A stretch of 64,000 nucleotides of DNA from Actinobacteria bacterium OV450 (GCA_001298555.1 LJCW01000109.1:48501-112500); one strand, 5' to 3'; positions 16,943 to 25,729 are shown, counted from the stretch's first letter. Translations and numbers: made by a program. The notes: a model not told the origin generated them from the letters alone.

Positions 16943-17947
16943 ATGGATGAGATCGACTTACAGCCTGCCGCCATACGCACCGTCGCGGAGTTCACGGCGG
17001 CGTTGCGGGGGCTCAAGGCCCGGTCCGGCCTGACCCTGCGGCAGCTGGAGAGCCGCGCTGCGGCCCGGGGTGACGTCTTGCCCCGGAGTACCGTCGCCGA
17101 CCTTCTGCGCAAACGCACCCTGCCGCGCCGCGAGACGGTCGCCGCGTTCGTCCGGGCCTGTGGTGAGGAGGACCGATCCGCGGAATGGATGGAGGCCTGG
17201 GCGCTGTTGGCGAGCGCGGGCGCCCACCGGGACGCCCACCAGGAAGCCCATCAGGAGGTCCACCCGGACGCCGCCGCCGGTGTTGCCCAGAAACGGTCGC
17301 CGTCGACCGGATCCGGCCCCCGCAGACGGCTCGCCTTCGCGGCGGCCGGGCTGACGCTGACGGCAGCCGTCGCGGCAGGTGTCCTGCTGATCGGCCATCT
17401 TGCATCCTCCGGTTCACACGCGACGGGCACCGTCACCGGCCGGCCACCCGCCCTCCTTCCCGTGGTCTCCGCCGGCTCCTGGGTACGTATCCGCCCGGCG
17501 CGGTCCCCGGATCTGTGCCTCACGGCAGGGAAAGAGCGCTCCGGCCGATACCGGTCCGAGGTGGCGGTCCAACGCCCCTGCGCCGAGCCCGGCCCACGCT
17601 CGTTCATCCAGCCGCGCGACGACGACCTGGCCTACGTCAAGTGGGAGCACCCGAGCAGCAAGGCGATGGGCTGCCTGACCATCCTCGACAGCGGCCCCGC
17701 CAAGGGGCTGGTGGAGCCGCAGGAGAACTGCCTGGCCGACAAGGACGCCCAGCTCTTCCGGGTCGAACGCTTCGGTTCGACGGCGGCGGAGCGTTACCGG
17801 CTGCGGCGGGCGCACACCGCACTGTGCCTGGGGATCCCCGACGGCGAGACGACCGCGGGGGTCGAAGCCGTTCAGCAACCCTGCGGCGAGCAATCCGGTC
17901 AGAGCTTCCTCATCGACCTGCTCCCGCAGACCGCTGGCCCGAGCTGA
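16943..17947 (+). CDS. HTH domain - transmembrane helix - ricin-like lectin protein
   Basis: A 334-residue protein. Residues 1-80 form a helix-turn-helix region of the actinobacterial XRE-like type (FTAALRGLKARSGLTLRQLE, then LPRSTVADLLRKRTLPRRET). A short polar linker with a His/Asp-rich repeat (HRDAHQEAHQEVHPD) leads to a transmembrane helix at about 132-155. The extracellular part from 180 has paired Cys and Gln residues in a pattern suggesting ricin B-like beta-trefoil repeats (LCLTAGKERSG, CLGIPDGETT, VQQPCGEQSG). It may couple a wall or extracellular signal to a cytoplasmic DNA-binding domain; this is inferred from the architecture. The start at 16943 is the ATG that opens the HTH region. 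Confidence 0.7.
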   Translation: MDEIDLQPAAIRTVAEFTAALRGLKARSGLTLRQLESRAAARGDVLPRSTVADLLRKRTLPRRETVAAFVRACGEEDRSAEWMEAWALLASAGAHRDAHQEAHQEVHPDAAAGVAQKRSPSTGSGPRRRLAFAAAGLTLTAAVAAGVLLIGHLASSGSHATGTVTGRPPALLPVVSAGSWVRIRPARSPDLCLTAGKERSGRYRSEVAVQRPCAEPGPRSFIQPRDDDLAYVKWEHPSSKAMGCLTILDSGPAKGLVEPQENCLADKDAQLFRVERFGSTAAERYRLRRAHTALCLGIPDGETTAGVEAVQQPCGEQSGQSFLIDLLPQTAGPS

Positions 17948-18019
17948 CGGAGGAGCGCGAGACACACGTCCCGGACGGGTGACCCGCCACCCGGTGGGGG
18001 CGGCGGATCACGCTCGCGC

Positions 18020-18598
18020 TCAGCCGGCCACCGGTGTCACGTAACCGCTTATCCTCTGGGCGGGGTTGGCCCAGGTTCCGACCTTGTACGAGGCCCAGGT
18101 GTGGGGGCTCACACTGCCGGGTTCCCCCTGGTTGCCGCCCACCACGCTGATCTTCGAGCCTGAGATGGCCACCACGATGGCGACGTGGTCGTCCCCGGTC
18201 CCCGGAGTGTGCTGGTTGTAGAGGATCGCATCACCGACCTTCGGCGTCGAATGCATCGAACCGTACGAGGTGAAGCTGGAGGCGAGGTCGTTGAGCTTGC
18301 TCATCTTGCCGCCGACGCCGTTCTTCCACCACACCCATCCGACGAAGTCAGCGCACCACGGGTGCGCTTCGGAGTGGTTCGGTCCGCAACTGCCCGTCTG
18401 GGCCGTGCCCCGGCCCCAGTAGCTGCCCTTGCCGTTCAGCCCGCACGGTCCGGCACCGATCTGCCCCTTGGCGGTGGCGGCGATCTGCGTTCCTAACGAA
18501 GACGCCTGGGCGTTGGCGACGCCCGGAGTGGTTATCGCGGTACCGGCGAGCAGGGTGATCACGGCGCCCTTGGCCGCGAGGGACGTGAACTTTCGCAT
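18020..18598 (-). CDS. Secreted CHAP-domain amidase/endopeptidase
   Basis: A 192-residue precursor. The Sec signal peptide is MRKFTSLAAKGAVITLLAGT with an ANA-type cleavage site near 30. The CHAP domain shows the catalytic Cys in HPWCADFVGWVW, preceded by GAGPCGLNGKGSYWG, and the catalytic His in TGDDHVAIVVAI, with VGGNQG following. Such enzymes cut peptidoglycan peptide stems, and this one should act outside the cell. GGAG six bases before the ATG at 18598 supports this start over the ATG at 18610. The gene is convergent with the lectin-like membrane protein. No immunity-type or phage genes are adjacent, so a cell-wall remodelling role is more likely than a toxin. Confidence 0.85.
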   Translation of the reverse strand: MRKFTSLAAKGAVITLLAGTAITTPGVANAQASSLGTQIAATAKGQIGAGPCGLNGKGSYWGRGTAQTGSCGPNHSEAHPWCADFVGWVWWKNGVGGKMSKLNDLASSFTSYGSMHSTPKVGDAILYNQHTPGTGDDHVAIVVAISGSKISVVGGNQGEPGSVSPHTWASYKVGTWANPAQRISGYVTPVAG

Positions 18599-18730
18599 GA
18601 CTGACTCCATCGTCGAGAGCCGCGGCTCGCACGGCTGTTCGCTGGGATGGCAGAACTCTCGACGAGGCGATGCGGCACGACCAAGCGGTCCGCCGTCCGG
18701 GACTGTCCGGGCCCCTGTCCGTGCAGCTCA

Positions 18731-18783
18731 GCGAGTACGTCCCGGACAGCGAGTACGGTCCCGGACGGCAAGTACGTCCGGGA
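18731..18783. repeat. Three imperfect 18-bp direct repeats
   Basis: GAGTACGTCCCGGACAGC, GAGTACGGTCCCGGACGGC and AAGTACGTCCGGGAC follow one another directly. Two more GTCCGGG elements occur just upstream at about 18700-18715. They lie in the stretch between the CHAP gene and the hydrolase remnant and could be a cluster of operator sites. Confidence 0.6.
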
Positions 18784-19226
18784 CACCCGTCCGGATTCGG
18801 CGCGGCGCTACGACGTGACGCCCACCGTGCTCGGCGCAAAGGCCGGGCCCACCCGGCGACTTGCGGGTGCTCCAGCCGAACGAGCCCGGCGGACACGCGC
18901 GGCGGGGGGCCCGGCCGTCTCGGCCCACCACGTGTCGACGCTGATCGCCTCCGGCAAGGACGCCCCGGTCGACTCCGAGGGGACCGTGGCCGCACGAGAC
19001 GGCCCGCCCGTGAACCCGCCGTCCATCGCAGTCGCCCGTGCGGCCCGACGCACCCGCGTCACGCTCGCACCGGTCGCCCCAGTCGCCCCGCACCCGCTTC
19101 CGCAGCCTTCGACGCACCGCGCGAGCGAGGAGCCGGGCCGGGCGGTGGGAGCCTCGTTCGTCCGAGACCACCTGGCCGACGTCGAGGTGCGCGAGGAGAT
19201 CCACGAGGGGTTACAGGTGAGGGAGA

Positions 19227-19901
19227 ATGCCAAGCGCGCCGGGCTTCTGCCGACCGATGGCCGGCTGCCCAAGGGCTTCGAGGAACGCTCGGGCGGCCTG
19301 CTGCGCCTCAGCGACGGCGGTCAGAGAACAAGGGCTGTGCCGGCAACGCGACCTTCGAGGCGCGGTGTTCGTGGGCCATTCGGTCTCCGCGATGATCGGT
19401 GTGCTGGCCGCCCGGATGGCTCCCGAACGGATCGGGGCGCTGGTGATGGTTGCGCCCTCTCCCCGGTACATCGACGACGAAGGCTACCGGGGCGGGTTCA
19501 GCGCGCAGGACATCGAGGAGCTGCTCGATTCGCTGGAGTCGAACTATCTGGGCTGGTCGGCGGCGATGGCACCGGTGATCATGGGAAACGCGGACCGGCC
19601 CGAGCTCGGTGAGGAGCTGACGAACAGCTTCTGTGCCACCGACCCGGCGATGGCACGCGTCTTCGCCCGCACCACGTTCCTGTCCGACTCGCGGGAGGAC
19701 CTCAAGGAGGTGAGCGTGCCGACCCTGGTGCTGGACTGCACCCAGGACGCCATCGCCCCTCGCGAGGTCGGTGCCTTCGTCCACCAGGCGATCCCCGGCT
19801 CGACACTGCTCACCCTCGATGCGACCGGGCACTGCCCGCACATGTCCGCACCCGAAGCCACGAACGAAGCGATCACCGGTTTCCTGGCGGGCCTGCGTTG
19901 A
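19227..19901 (+). pseudogene. N-terminally truncated RsbQ-like alpha/beta hydrolase
   Basis: From about 19360 the frame encodes the second half of an RsbQ-type hydrolase. It has the nucleophile elbow FVGHSVSAMIG, the catalytic Asp in LVLDCTQDAIAP and the catalytic His in ATGHCPHMSAP. The first 80-90 residues of the family, with the oxyanion-hole HG motif, are missing, and the residues encoded at 19227-19360 are unrelated. RsbQ in Bacillus is required for the energy-stress phosphatase RsbP; here a PAS-phosphatase follows directly (TGATG overlap), so the pair is preserved in organisation but the hydrolase is probably not functional. An ATG at 19227 could still start translation and keep the downstream genes coupled. 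Confidence 0.75.
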
Positions 19902-21181
19902 TGTGCCGCACCGGTCAGCAGAGCGACCCGCATGACGCCGACGGGCAGAAGACCCCGGACGCGGCGTTCGCCGCACTGTTGGAGGACAGCGCGGAGGAAC
20001 TGTACGAGTGTGCGCCGTGCGGGTACCTGTCCACGCTGATGGACGGCACCATCGCGAAGATCAACACGACGCTGCTGGACTGGCTGGGCCTGGACCGGGA
20101 GGCGACGGTGGGCCGGATGCGGTTCACCGACCTGCTGACCGTGGGCGGCAAGCTGTACCACGAGACGCACTTCGCGCCGCTGCTGCGCATGCAGGGCGAG
20201 ATCGGCGGCGTCGCCCTGGAGATCAAAAGAGCCGACGGCGTCCGGATGCCGGTGCTGGTCTCCTCCACGGTCAAGCACGGGGCCACGGGCGAGCCGCTGC
20301 TCATCCGCACCACCCTCTTCGACGCCCGCGACCGCCGCGCCTATGAAGAGGAACTCCTGAGGGCCCGCAAAGCAGCCGAGGAAGCACGCCGGCAAGCTGA
20401 AGCCGACCGGGCACGCCTCCAGGACGCCCTCGCCGCACTCCAGTCATCGTTGCTGCCCGATACGCTGCCCCCCATACCCGGCATGGAGAGTGCCACGCAC
20501 TACCGCGCCGCCTCACCCGACCGGCTCGGCGGCGACTTCTACGACGTCTTCCCCCTCGACGCCACACGCTTCGCCTTCTTCCTCGGCGACGTGTGCGGCA
20601 AGGGCCCGCAAGCCGCCGCCGTCACCTCGCTCACCCGCTACACACTGCGCACCGCAGCCCTCCACGACCCGGACCCCGTCGCCGCCCTCACCACCTTGAA
20701 CAGAGTCCTTCACGAGCGCTACAGCAGCGGCGACCCCCGCTACTGCACCGCCATCTTCGGCACCCTCGAAGCCGACCCGCAGAACGGGCAGGTCGCCGTC
20801 CACCTCGCCTCGGGCGGCCACCCGCCGGCCCTGGTCCTGCGGGCCGACGGCACGGCCGACTTCCTGCCCACCCCCGGTGGCCTCCTCATCGGCATCCTGC
20901 CCGACGCACCCTTCGCCCCCGGCACCACCACCCTGGGCCCCGGCGATACCCTGCTGCTCTACACCGACGGCCTGACCGAGGCCCGCACCGGCGAAAGCCG
21001 CACCGACCTGTACGGAGACGAAGCCCTGCGCGCCTTCGCCACCGACCACGCCGGGCGGTCCCCGGCCGCGGTCATGAAGGCATTGACCGGCCTGCTGGAC
21101 GGCTTCGGCGACGGCCTCGACGACGACACCGCCCTTCTCGCCCTCGGCGTCCCCGCCACCAGTTCCAGGCAGCCGGCATGA
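19901..21181 (+). CDS. PAS-SpoIIE (PP2C-type) serine phosphatase, RsbP-like
   Basis: A 426-residue protein. A PAS domain occupies about 20-130 (CGYLSTLMDGTIAKINTTLL). A coiled coil follows at about 140-180 (YEEELLRARKAAEEARRQAE), then a SpoIIE/PP2C phosphatase domain from 185 to the end. Metal-binding acidic residues are seen in GGDFYDVFPLD, FLGDVCGKGPQ, LLLYTDGLTEAR and DDDTALLAL. It should dephosphorylate an anti-anti-sigma factor in response to a signal sensed by the PAS domain. The gene overlaps the hydrolase remnant upstream and the STAS gene downstream (ATGA), giving a three-gene stress-switch operon. No sigma factor or RsbW-type kinase is adjacent. Confidence 0.88.
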   Translation: MCRTGQQSDPHDADGQKTPDAAFAALLEDSAEELYECAPCGYLSTLMDGTIAKINTTLLDWLGLDREATVGRMRFTDLLTVGGKLYHETHFAPLLRMQGEIGGVALEIKRADGVRMPVLVSSTVKHGATGEPLLIRTTLFDARDRRAYEEELLRARKAAEEARRQAEADRARLQDALAALQSSLLPDTLPPIPGMESATHYRAASPDRLGGDFYDVFPLDATRFAFFLGDVCGKGPQAAAVTSLTRYTLRTAALHDPDPVAALTTLNRVLHERYSSGDPRYCTAIFGTLEADPQNGQVAVHLASGGHPPALVLRADGTADFLPTPGGLLIGILPDAPFAPGTTTLGPGDTLLLYTDGLTEARTGESRTDLYGDEALRAFATDHAGRSPAAVMKALTGLLDGFGDGLDDDTALLALGVPATSSRQPA

Positions 21182-21516
21182 GCCCGCTGGACATCGAGGT
21201 CCGAGACACCGCGACCGGCCTGCTGGTCGAAGTCATCGGCGAACTCGACTACGACACCTCCGCAGACCTGCGCGGCCTCATCACCACCCTCCCCCTCGAG
21301 CCGGGCCAGCGTCTCGTCCTGGACCTGGCCCGCATGGAGTTCTGCGACTCCAGCGGCATCACAGCGCTGATCGCCGTCCGCAACCACGCCCAATCGGCCG
21401 GAGCCGACATGGCACTCGCCGCGGTTCCGGCCAACACGCTGCGGGTCCTGCGCATCGTCGGACTGGACCGGGTCTTTCCCCTCCACCCCGACACCGACTC
21501 CGCAATCGGGCCCTGA
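21178..21516 (+). CDS. STAS-domain anti-anti-sigma factor
   Basis: A 112-residue stand-alone STAS protein of the SpoIIAA/RsbV type. The phosphorylation site region is intact as MEFCDSSGITALIAVR, with Ser at the DSSG motif. It is the likely substrate of the PAS-SpoIIE phosphatase, whose stop codon overlaps its start (ATGA at 21178-21181). When unphosphorylated it would bind an anti-sigma kinase and release a sigma factor; that partner is not in this window. The contrast with the STAS protein at 2125, which lacks the Ser, is notable. Confidence 0.9.
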   Translation: MSPLDIEVRDTATGLLVEVIGELDYDTSADLRGLITTLPLEPGQRLVLDLARMEFCDSSGITALIAVRNHAQSAGADMALAAVPANTLRVLRIVGLDRVFPLHPDTDSAIGP

Positions 21517-21548
21517 CCGCCGGCACCGTCGGGACACGAGGTCTCCCC

Positions 21549-22271
21549 ATGTGCATCGGGACCAAGCGACCGCGTGCGGTCGTCGCGGGGACCTGCCTGC
21601 CCTTCCCTGTCTGGGTGGAGTCGATGGGCGGCCCTCTGATCGTGGCCCCCGTGTCCGCCCTGGCCTCCTGGGGCGGGTGCACGGAGGGTGGTCTTATGGC
21701 GGGAGTCGCCACTGCTCCAGACGACTACGACCGGGCCTGCGCGGTGGCCGATCTGGCCGGTGTGATCCCCATCGACGCGAACGGTACGCAGGCACTGGTG
21801 CTGGCGGACGAGCCTGCGACCAGTTGCTATCTGCCCGAGCACCGAGCGTTCCTGCAGTGGCTCGTCGCCGAAACCGAGGCCGGGCTGAGCGCCGCAGCAG
21901 ATGCTGTCCTCGCAGACCCCGCCACGGCGTGGGAAGAGTGCGGCACCTGGGTTTCGGACGGTCCGGCGGTGCTCATGGACTCCGCCGAAGCGGGTCCCGA
22001 CTTGGGCACCGAGTACCCCGACGGTGGGATGCCCGCCGAGGCAGCAGTCCCGCTGCCCGCCGGCCGCTGGAGAGTGCAAGCCACGCAGACCTGGGTGGAC
22101 GAGGCTCTCCAGGAGTACCAGGCCACCGCCGTCAGCTGCATCGCGGGCGCCACCGCGCGGCGAACCGGCCAATACGATCAACAGCGTTGTCAGGACGGTA
22201 GCGGGCGCGGATCCGAGCTTGCGTGGGCGTCGTCTCGGTTTGCGCGGCGTGCACGACCGGCGAGGCCGTGA
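21549..22271 (+). CDS. Imm21 family immunity-like protein with altered C-terminus
   Basis: A 240-residue frame. The region from about residue 22 reads WVESMGGPLIVAPVSALASW, then DDYDRACAVADLAGVI, LADEPATSCYLPEHRAFLQW and ATAWEECGTWVSDGPAVLMD. This is the pattern I know for the Imm21 family, found beside polymorphic toxins in actinobacteria. The homology continues to LPAGRWRVQ; the last 60 residues look unrelated and run into the C-terminal end of the minus-strand DUF998 gene, so the 3' end may be broken. The true start may be a GTG near 21609 rather than the ATG at 21549. No toxin gene is adjacent. Confidence 0.65.
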   Translation: MCIGTKRPRAVVAGTCLPFPVWVESMGGPLIVAPVSALASWGGCTEGGLMAGVATAPDDYDRACAVADLAGVIPIDANGTQALVLADEPATSCYLPEHRAFLQWLVAETEAGLSAAADAVLADPATAWEECGTWVSDGPAVLMDSAEAGPDLGTEYPDGGMPAEAAVPLPAGRWRVQATQTWVDEALQEYQATAVSCIAGATARRTGQYDQQRCQDGSGRGSELAWASSRFARRARPARP

Positions 22272-22921
22272 GCGCCGACGGCCAGGGCCCAGAGGAGGAG
22301 CGGGAATGCGGCGACGCGTTCCATGCCTCCCATGCCGAGACCCAGGTAGTGGCGCGAGAGGAACAGCCCGAAAGCCGTGATGGCTGTGACGCCCAACAGG
22401 CTGGTGCCCCACCGCAGTGAGGCGCGGACCGGTTCTGTCATGCCCATCCCAGCGAGCACGAGACCGATGTTGCCCGTTGCCATGATGAGCAGGGCGCCCA
22501 GGGCGTGCTGGTTCTCGTTGACGTCCGCAGGGGCCAGGCCGGCCAGCACAAACCCCACGCCGGAACCGGCGAGCAGGAGCCGGGCCACGGCAGCAGCCCG
22601 GTTCTTGCGCCACATGACACCACCCGTCATGGCGACACCGAGCGCAAGCAGTATGCCCAGGATGATGAACGAAGTGTTCATCAGGCCGTGCTCAGGGGAG
22701 CATATGTACCGCGGTTCAGGCTCTGGCTGCAGCGCACAGTGAGCGTTGCCCAAGTCGCTGATGTTGTTCCGCGCCCAGCTATAAGGTCTCACCCAAGCCG
22801 ACTCGGCTATCCCGTGGACTGCGAAGAACTGGACCACGCCGACAATCCATGCCACGTACCCGATCCGGACTTTCAACTGTCTGCCTTTCATCCCGTACAT
22901 GCCGTGCGGACAGCCGATCAT
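22190..22921 (-). CDS. DUF998 family membrane protein
   Basis: A 243-residue protein with about six transmembrane helices. The N-terminal helix is followed by RPYSWARNNISDLGN, the conserved 'ys...n.iSdLG' signature of DUF998, and a small extracellular loop has two Cys (HCALQPEPEPRYICSPEHG). Later helices include GLVLAGMGM and LLGVTAITAFGLFL. The function of DUF998 is unknown. The start is uncertain between ATG codons at 22921 and 22891 because neither has a clear ribosome binding site. Its 3' end overlaps the disrupted 3' end of the Imm21 gene on the other strand. Confidence 0.8.
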   Translation of the reverse strand: MIGCPHGMYGMKGRQLKVRIGYVAWIVGVVQFFAVHGIAESAWVRPYSWARNNISDLGNAHCALQPEPEPRYICSPEHGLMNTSFIILGILLALGVAMTGGVMWRKNRAAAVARLLLAGSGVGFVLAGLAPADVNENQHALGALLIMATGNIGLVLAGMGMTEPVRASLRWGTSLLGVTAITAFGLFLSRHYLGLGMGGMERVAAFPLLLWALAVGAHGLAGRARRANRDDAHASSDPRPLPS

Positions 22922-23064
22922 GCGGCGCTCGGGTGAGGCACTACGGCAAACCCCCGGAATGGGGTGGGGCAGCCCCCCGTTCCGGGCATACCCAAGTCAG
23001 CCTCCCTGACGGAACGGTGGACGATGGCGAGGACCGTAGCTCCGCCAGCGGCAACGGCGCGGAA

Positions 23065-23280
23065 GCCTGAGCCAGCGGCACGCCCTTCAAGTGATGACGG
23101 GGCGGGCGGGCGCCGCACGACGCAGCACCGGGCATGGAGCCGGTGGTGGAACGCGGCGATCAGCCCTGGCGGCGCCAGCGGTGGAAGAACGCGTAGATGG
23201 CCGGCCAGGCGGGAAAGAAGTCCGCCGGTACCGCCCGCCATTTGAGCTGTCGTAGCAGGGTCTCGTGCGACCGGTAGAGC
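23065..23280 (-). pseudogene. IS5-family transposase fragment
   Basis: Minus-strand translation gives KWRAVPADFFPAWPAIYAFF followed by HRWRRQG and a stop at 23160; the neighbouring frame continues GLIAAFHHRLHARCCVVRR. 'KWRalPaDFP.W..vYaFF.RWr..Gl.aal.drLr' is the N-terminal helix-turn-helix region of IS5/IS1647-like transposases. Only about 60 residues survive and a frameshift separates the parts. No terminal inverted repeats were found. Confidence 0.6.
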
Positions 23281-23289
23281 AGCGGGTTC

Positions 23290-23850
23290 TCAGGGTGTGA
23301 GCTGCTTGACCTGGATGGCGTCTGCCGGGACCTCGAAGACGATGACAAGCCCGTCGCGTTCGTTGCCCTGCTCGCCGACGGGTGTGAAACCGAAGCCCGA
23401 GATGGTGGCGAGGGAGGCGGTGTTGTCAGCGCGGATCCTGGCTCGCACGGTCCTGACACCGGGTTCGGCGGCGGCTCGGACGAGTAGGGCCGTCAACATG
23501 GCGCGCCCGTAGCCCTGGCGGCGGTACCCGGGCACTACGGTGAAGCCGACCTCGACCATGCCGGTCTCGTCGGGCGGTCCGTGGAACCCGGCGTCGCCGA
23601 CGACGGCCGCGTCCGGTTCGGACACCGCGGCCCGTGTGATCCAGGGCGCGGCGGAGGGGTCCCTGTCGAGCTGGTCAGCGCGATAGCCGAAGATCCAGCG
23701 GGCCCGGTCGCCGACGAAGTGTTCGTCAAGGGCGACCCCGGCCTCGGCGCTGCCGCCGGCGAGGTCACCGTTGGCGAGCGCCCGCAGTGCCTTCGCGCTG
23801 AGCTCGACGAAACGGACGCGTTTGGGGGTGGGGAGAATTTCGCTGTTCAT
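23290..23850 (-). CDS. GNAT family N-acetyltransferase
   Basis: A 186-residue protein of the RimJ/RimL-like GNAT group. It shows EVGFTVVPGYRRQGYGRAML, in which RRQGYG is the acetyl-CoA pyrophosphate-binding loop, and later RIRADNTASLATISGFGFTP, the typical 'N.aS..v..k.GF' motif. The acetyl acceptor cannot be inferred. I chose the ATG at 23850 (MNSEILPTPKRVRF), where homology begins; the ribosome binding site is weak. It is a single gene with an IS5 fragment downstream. Confidence 0.85.
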   Translation of the reverse strand: MNSEILPTPKRVRFVELSAKALRALANGDLAGGSAEAGVALDEHFVGDRARWIFGYRADQLDRDPSAAPWITRAAVSEPDAAVVGDAGFHGPPDETGMVEVGFTVVPGYRRQGYGRAMLTALLVRAAAEPGVRTVRARIRADNTASLATISGFGFTPVGEQGNERDGLVIVFEVPADAIQVKQLTP

Positions 23851-24741
23851 CGTGGAGATGCTCGCCCGGCAGTCGCAGGGGTGTCCACAGCTTTGCGGTT
23901 CCAGCGGACACGGAGACTGCTTCCCGGTCGGGCGATGGCATGCGGCCTTCGGGCCCGGACGGAGAACAGAGTTGCCCTGGGGCAAGTTGCTTCGCACCCA
24001 GGCTCCCGTGAACGCGCTTTGTCAGGGCGGCCTGTGCGGCCCCGTGTTGGTCGGGGCGTTCTGGGGGCAGCGGTGTGAGCTTGTCGTGAGGGCTGGGGTC
24101 GGCTTGATGTCCTGAGCCCTCACCCGTCAAGGCTCGTGCGGCTGGTGCCGGTGGGCTCCGGGGACGACTACAAGCACCACGGCGAGGTGACCACGGTCGC
24201 CCTGTACGACGCGAGGGACGTCGCGCTCTTGGAGGTGGCCAGCCCCCGGGTCGACGGCGGGCCGTGCGCCCCGTCACGGCTGGCCGCTGTCCCCGGTCGC
24301 GGGCCGCGGTCGGCGGTGAACCACCGTCCGGTGGTGGTCAGTTCGGGCGGATGGGGCGGATCACGTAGAACCTGCCACCGGGGGTACGCGGGCCGGCTGC
24401 TCGCCGCCCAGGACGCCGGGTCGCCGCGATCGACGGCAGCGGATCGCTGGCGAGGGGGAGCCGGGGGGGCACCGAGGTGGGCCGTCACCGCCGCCTGCTT
24501 TCGCCTCGTCGTGCACCAGCGCCCGACTCCGATTCCGTAACGTTGACCCCGACCCGACATGCCTGTACTCGGAGGCCTGGCTGGCACCACGGTGCGCCCA
24601 CCATCGCGGTTGCACATCGGTTGGGCAGACGCCCGAGGCGAGTTCCGGCGTTCCCATCCGTGACGAGAACGGCAACGCCCTCGGCGTCTCCCGCGAGGCC
24701 GCCTGGCAACGCTTCACCGACGAACTGTTGGCCACGCCCCG
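23851..24741. other. Long stretch with decayed coding-like segments only
   Basis: About 890 bases without an intact gene. Near the right end, 24672-24740 encodes NALGVSREAAWQRFTDELLA on the plus strand, like the recognition helix of a sigma-70 region 4-like or HTH protein, but with no start and nothing upstream. A segment from 24136 (VRLVPVGSGDDYKHHGEVTT) also looks coding but is short. I regard the whole stretch as gene debris. Confidence 0.4.
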
Positions 24742-25710
24742 CTATCCCTGTGCCTCAGGGGCGGGCTCGGCGCGAAGGGCCTGGCGGTAGCCGCGGGGCG
24801 TGGTCCCCGTCAGGGTGCGGAAGTGGCGGCGCAGGACGGCCGGTGAGGTGAAGCCGGTGCGGATGGCGATCTGTTCGACGGGCAGGTCCGTCTCCGTGAG
24901 GAGCCGCCGGGCCTCTGAAACGCGCGCGTGGAGCAGGTACTGGAGAGGTGTGCGACCGGTGTGGGTACGGAAGCGGCGGGGGAGGCTGCTCGTACTGGTC
25001 CGTGCGTGGGCGGCCATCTCCGTGAGGGTCACAGCCTGGTCGAGCCGGGTCTTCAGCCACCGAAGCGTCGGTTCCAGCCCGGAGCCGTCCAGGATCTCCC
25101 GTTCGATGGTGTTCTGCACCTCGTCCGCATCGAGCTGCAGGGGTGTGATCAGCTGCCGGGCGGTCTCGCCCGCCACTGTTGCGCCGTGGTCGCGGTGGAG
25201 AACGCGCAGGCAGACGTCCAGTCCGCCGAAGACCCCCGCAGCCGTGAGGAAGGAGCCGTCCTCCACCACGGTGCCGAGCGGGTCCACGTGGATGCTGGGA
25301 TGGCGCATCGCGAGGTCCTCGGTGTATCGCCAGCCGGTCGTCGCGCGGCGCCCGTCCAGCATCCCGGTCGCCGCAAGGGTGAACACACCGTTTCCGACTG
25401 CTGCGATACGTGCTCCCCGGCCAGCTGCCGTGTGCAGCGCAGCCCGTACGGACGCCGGCGGCACGTCACGGTACCCGGCGTGCCCGGCGATCAGCACGAC
25501 ATCGGCATCTTCGAGGCCGTCCAGGCCCCACGGAAGGCTGACGGGCAGCGGATCGGGCGCACGGACCATCCTGAGGCCGGGGGCGGCGCACAGGCGCACC
25601 TCGTATTCCACCCCCGGATGCTGACGGGACGCAGCCCCGAACACCATCGCGGGGGTGGTGAGGTGAGGGCCGGGTACCCCGTCGAGCGCGAGGACGGCGA
25701 TGACTGACAT
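24742..25710 (-). CDS. GlxA family transcriptional regulator (DJ-1/PfpI + AraC)
   Basis: A 322-residue protein. An N-terminal DJ-1/PfpI-like domain (1-190) contains DVVLIAGHAGY and AAVGNGVFTLAATGMLDGRR; the nucleophile-elbow Cys of DJ-1 is replaced by Asn-Gly here, so it is likely a ligand sensor only. The C-terminal AraC domain (215-315) has LTEMAAHARTSTSSLPRRFR and VEQIAIRTGFTSPAVLRRHF. It is closely similar in layout to the plus-strand paralogue at 26891 (MS(V/L)IAVLA(L/F)DGVPG start), and the two flank a secreted protease. Targets are unknown; the start ATG at 25710 is where family homology begins. Confidence 0.86.
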   Translation of the reverse strand: MSVIAVLALDGVPGPHLTTPAMVFGAASRQHPGVEYEVRLCAAPGLRMVRAPDPLPVSLPWGLDGLEDADVVLIAGHAGYRDVPPASVRAALHTAAGRGARIAAVGNGVFTLAATGMLDGRRATTGWRYTEDLAMRHPSIHVDPLGTVVEDGSFLTAAGVFGGLDVCLRVLHRDHGATVAGETARQLITPLQLDADEVQNTIEREILDGSGLEPTLRWLKTRLDQAVTLTEMAAHARTSTSSLPRRFRTHTGRTPLQYLLHARVSEARRLLTETDLPVEQIAIRTGFTSPAVLRRHFRTLTGTTPRGYRQALRAEPAPEAQG

Positions 25711-25729
25711 CTTCGGAATATAGCCCCGG

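Noticed and set aside
19211..19325. Minus-strand segment AEAQQAARAFLEALGQPA resembling the start of an RsbW-like ATPase
   Set aside because: Only about 20 residues, no start, no ATP-binding motifs, and it is antisense to the hydrolase frame.
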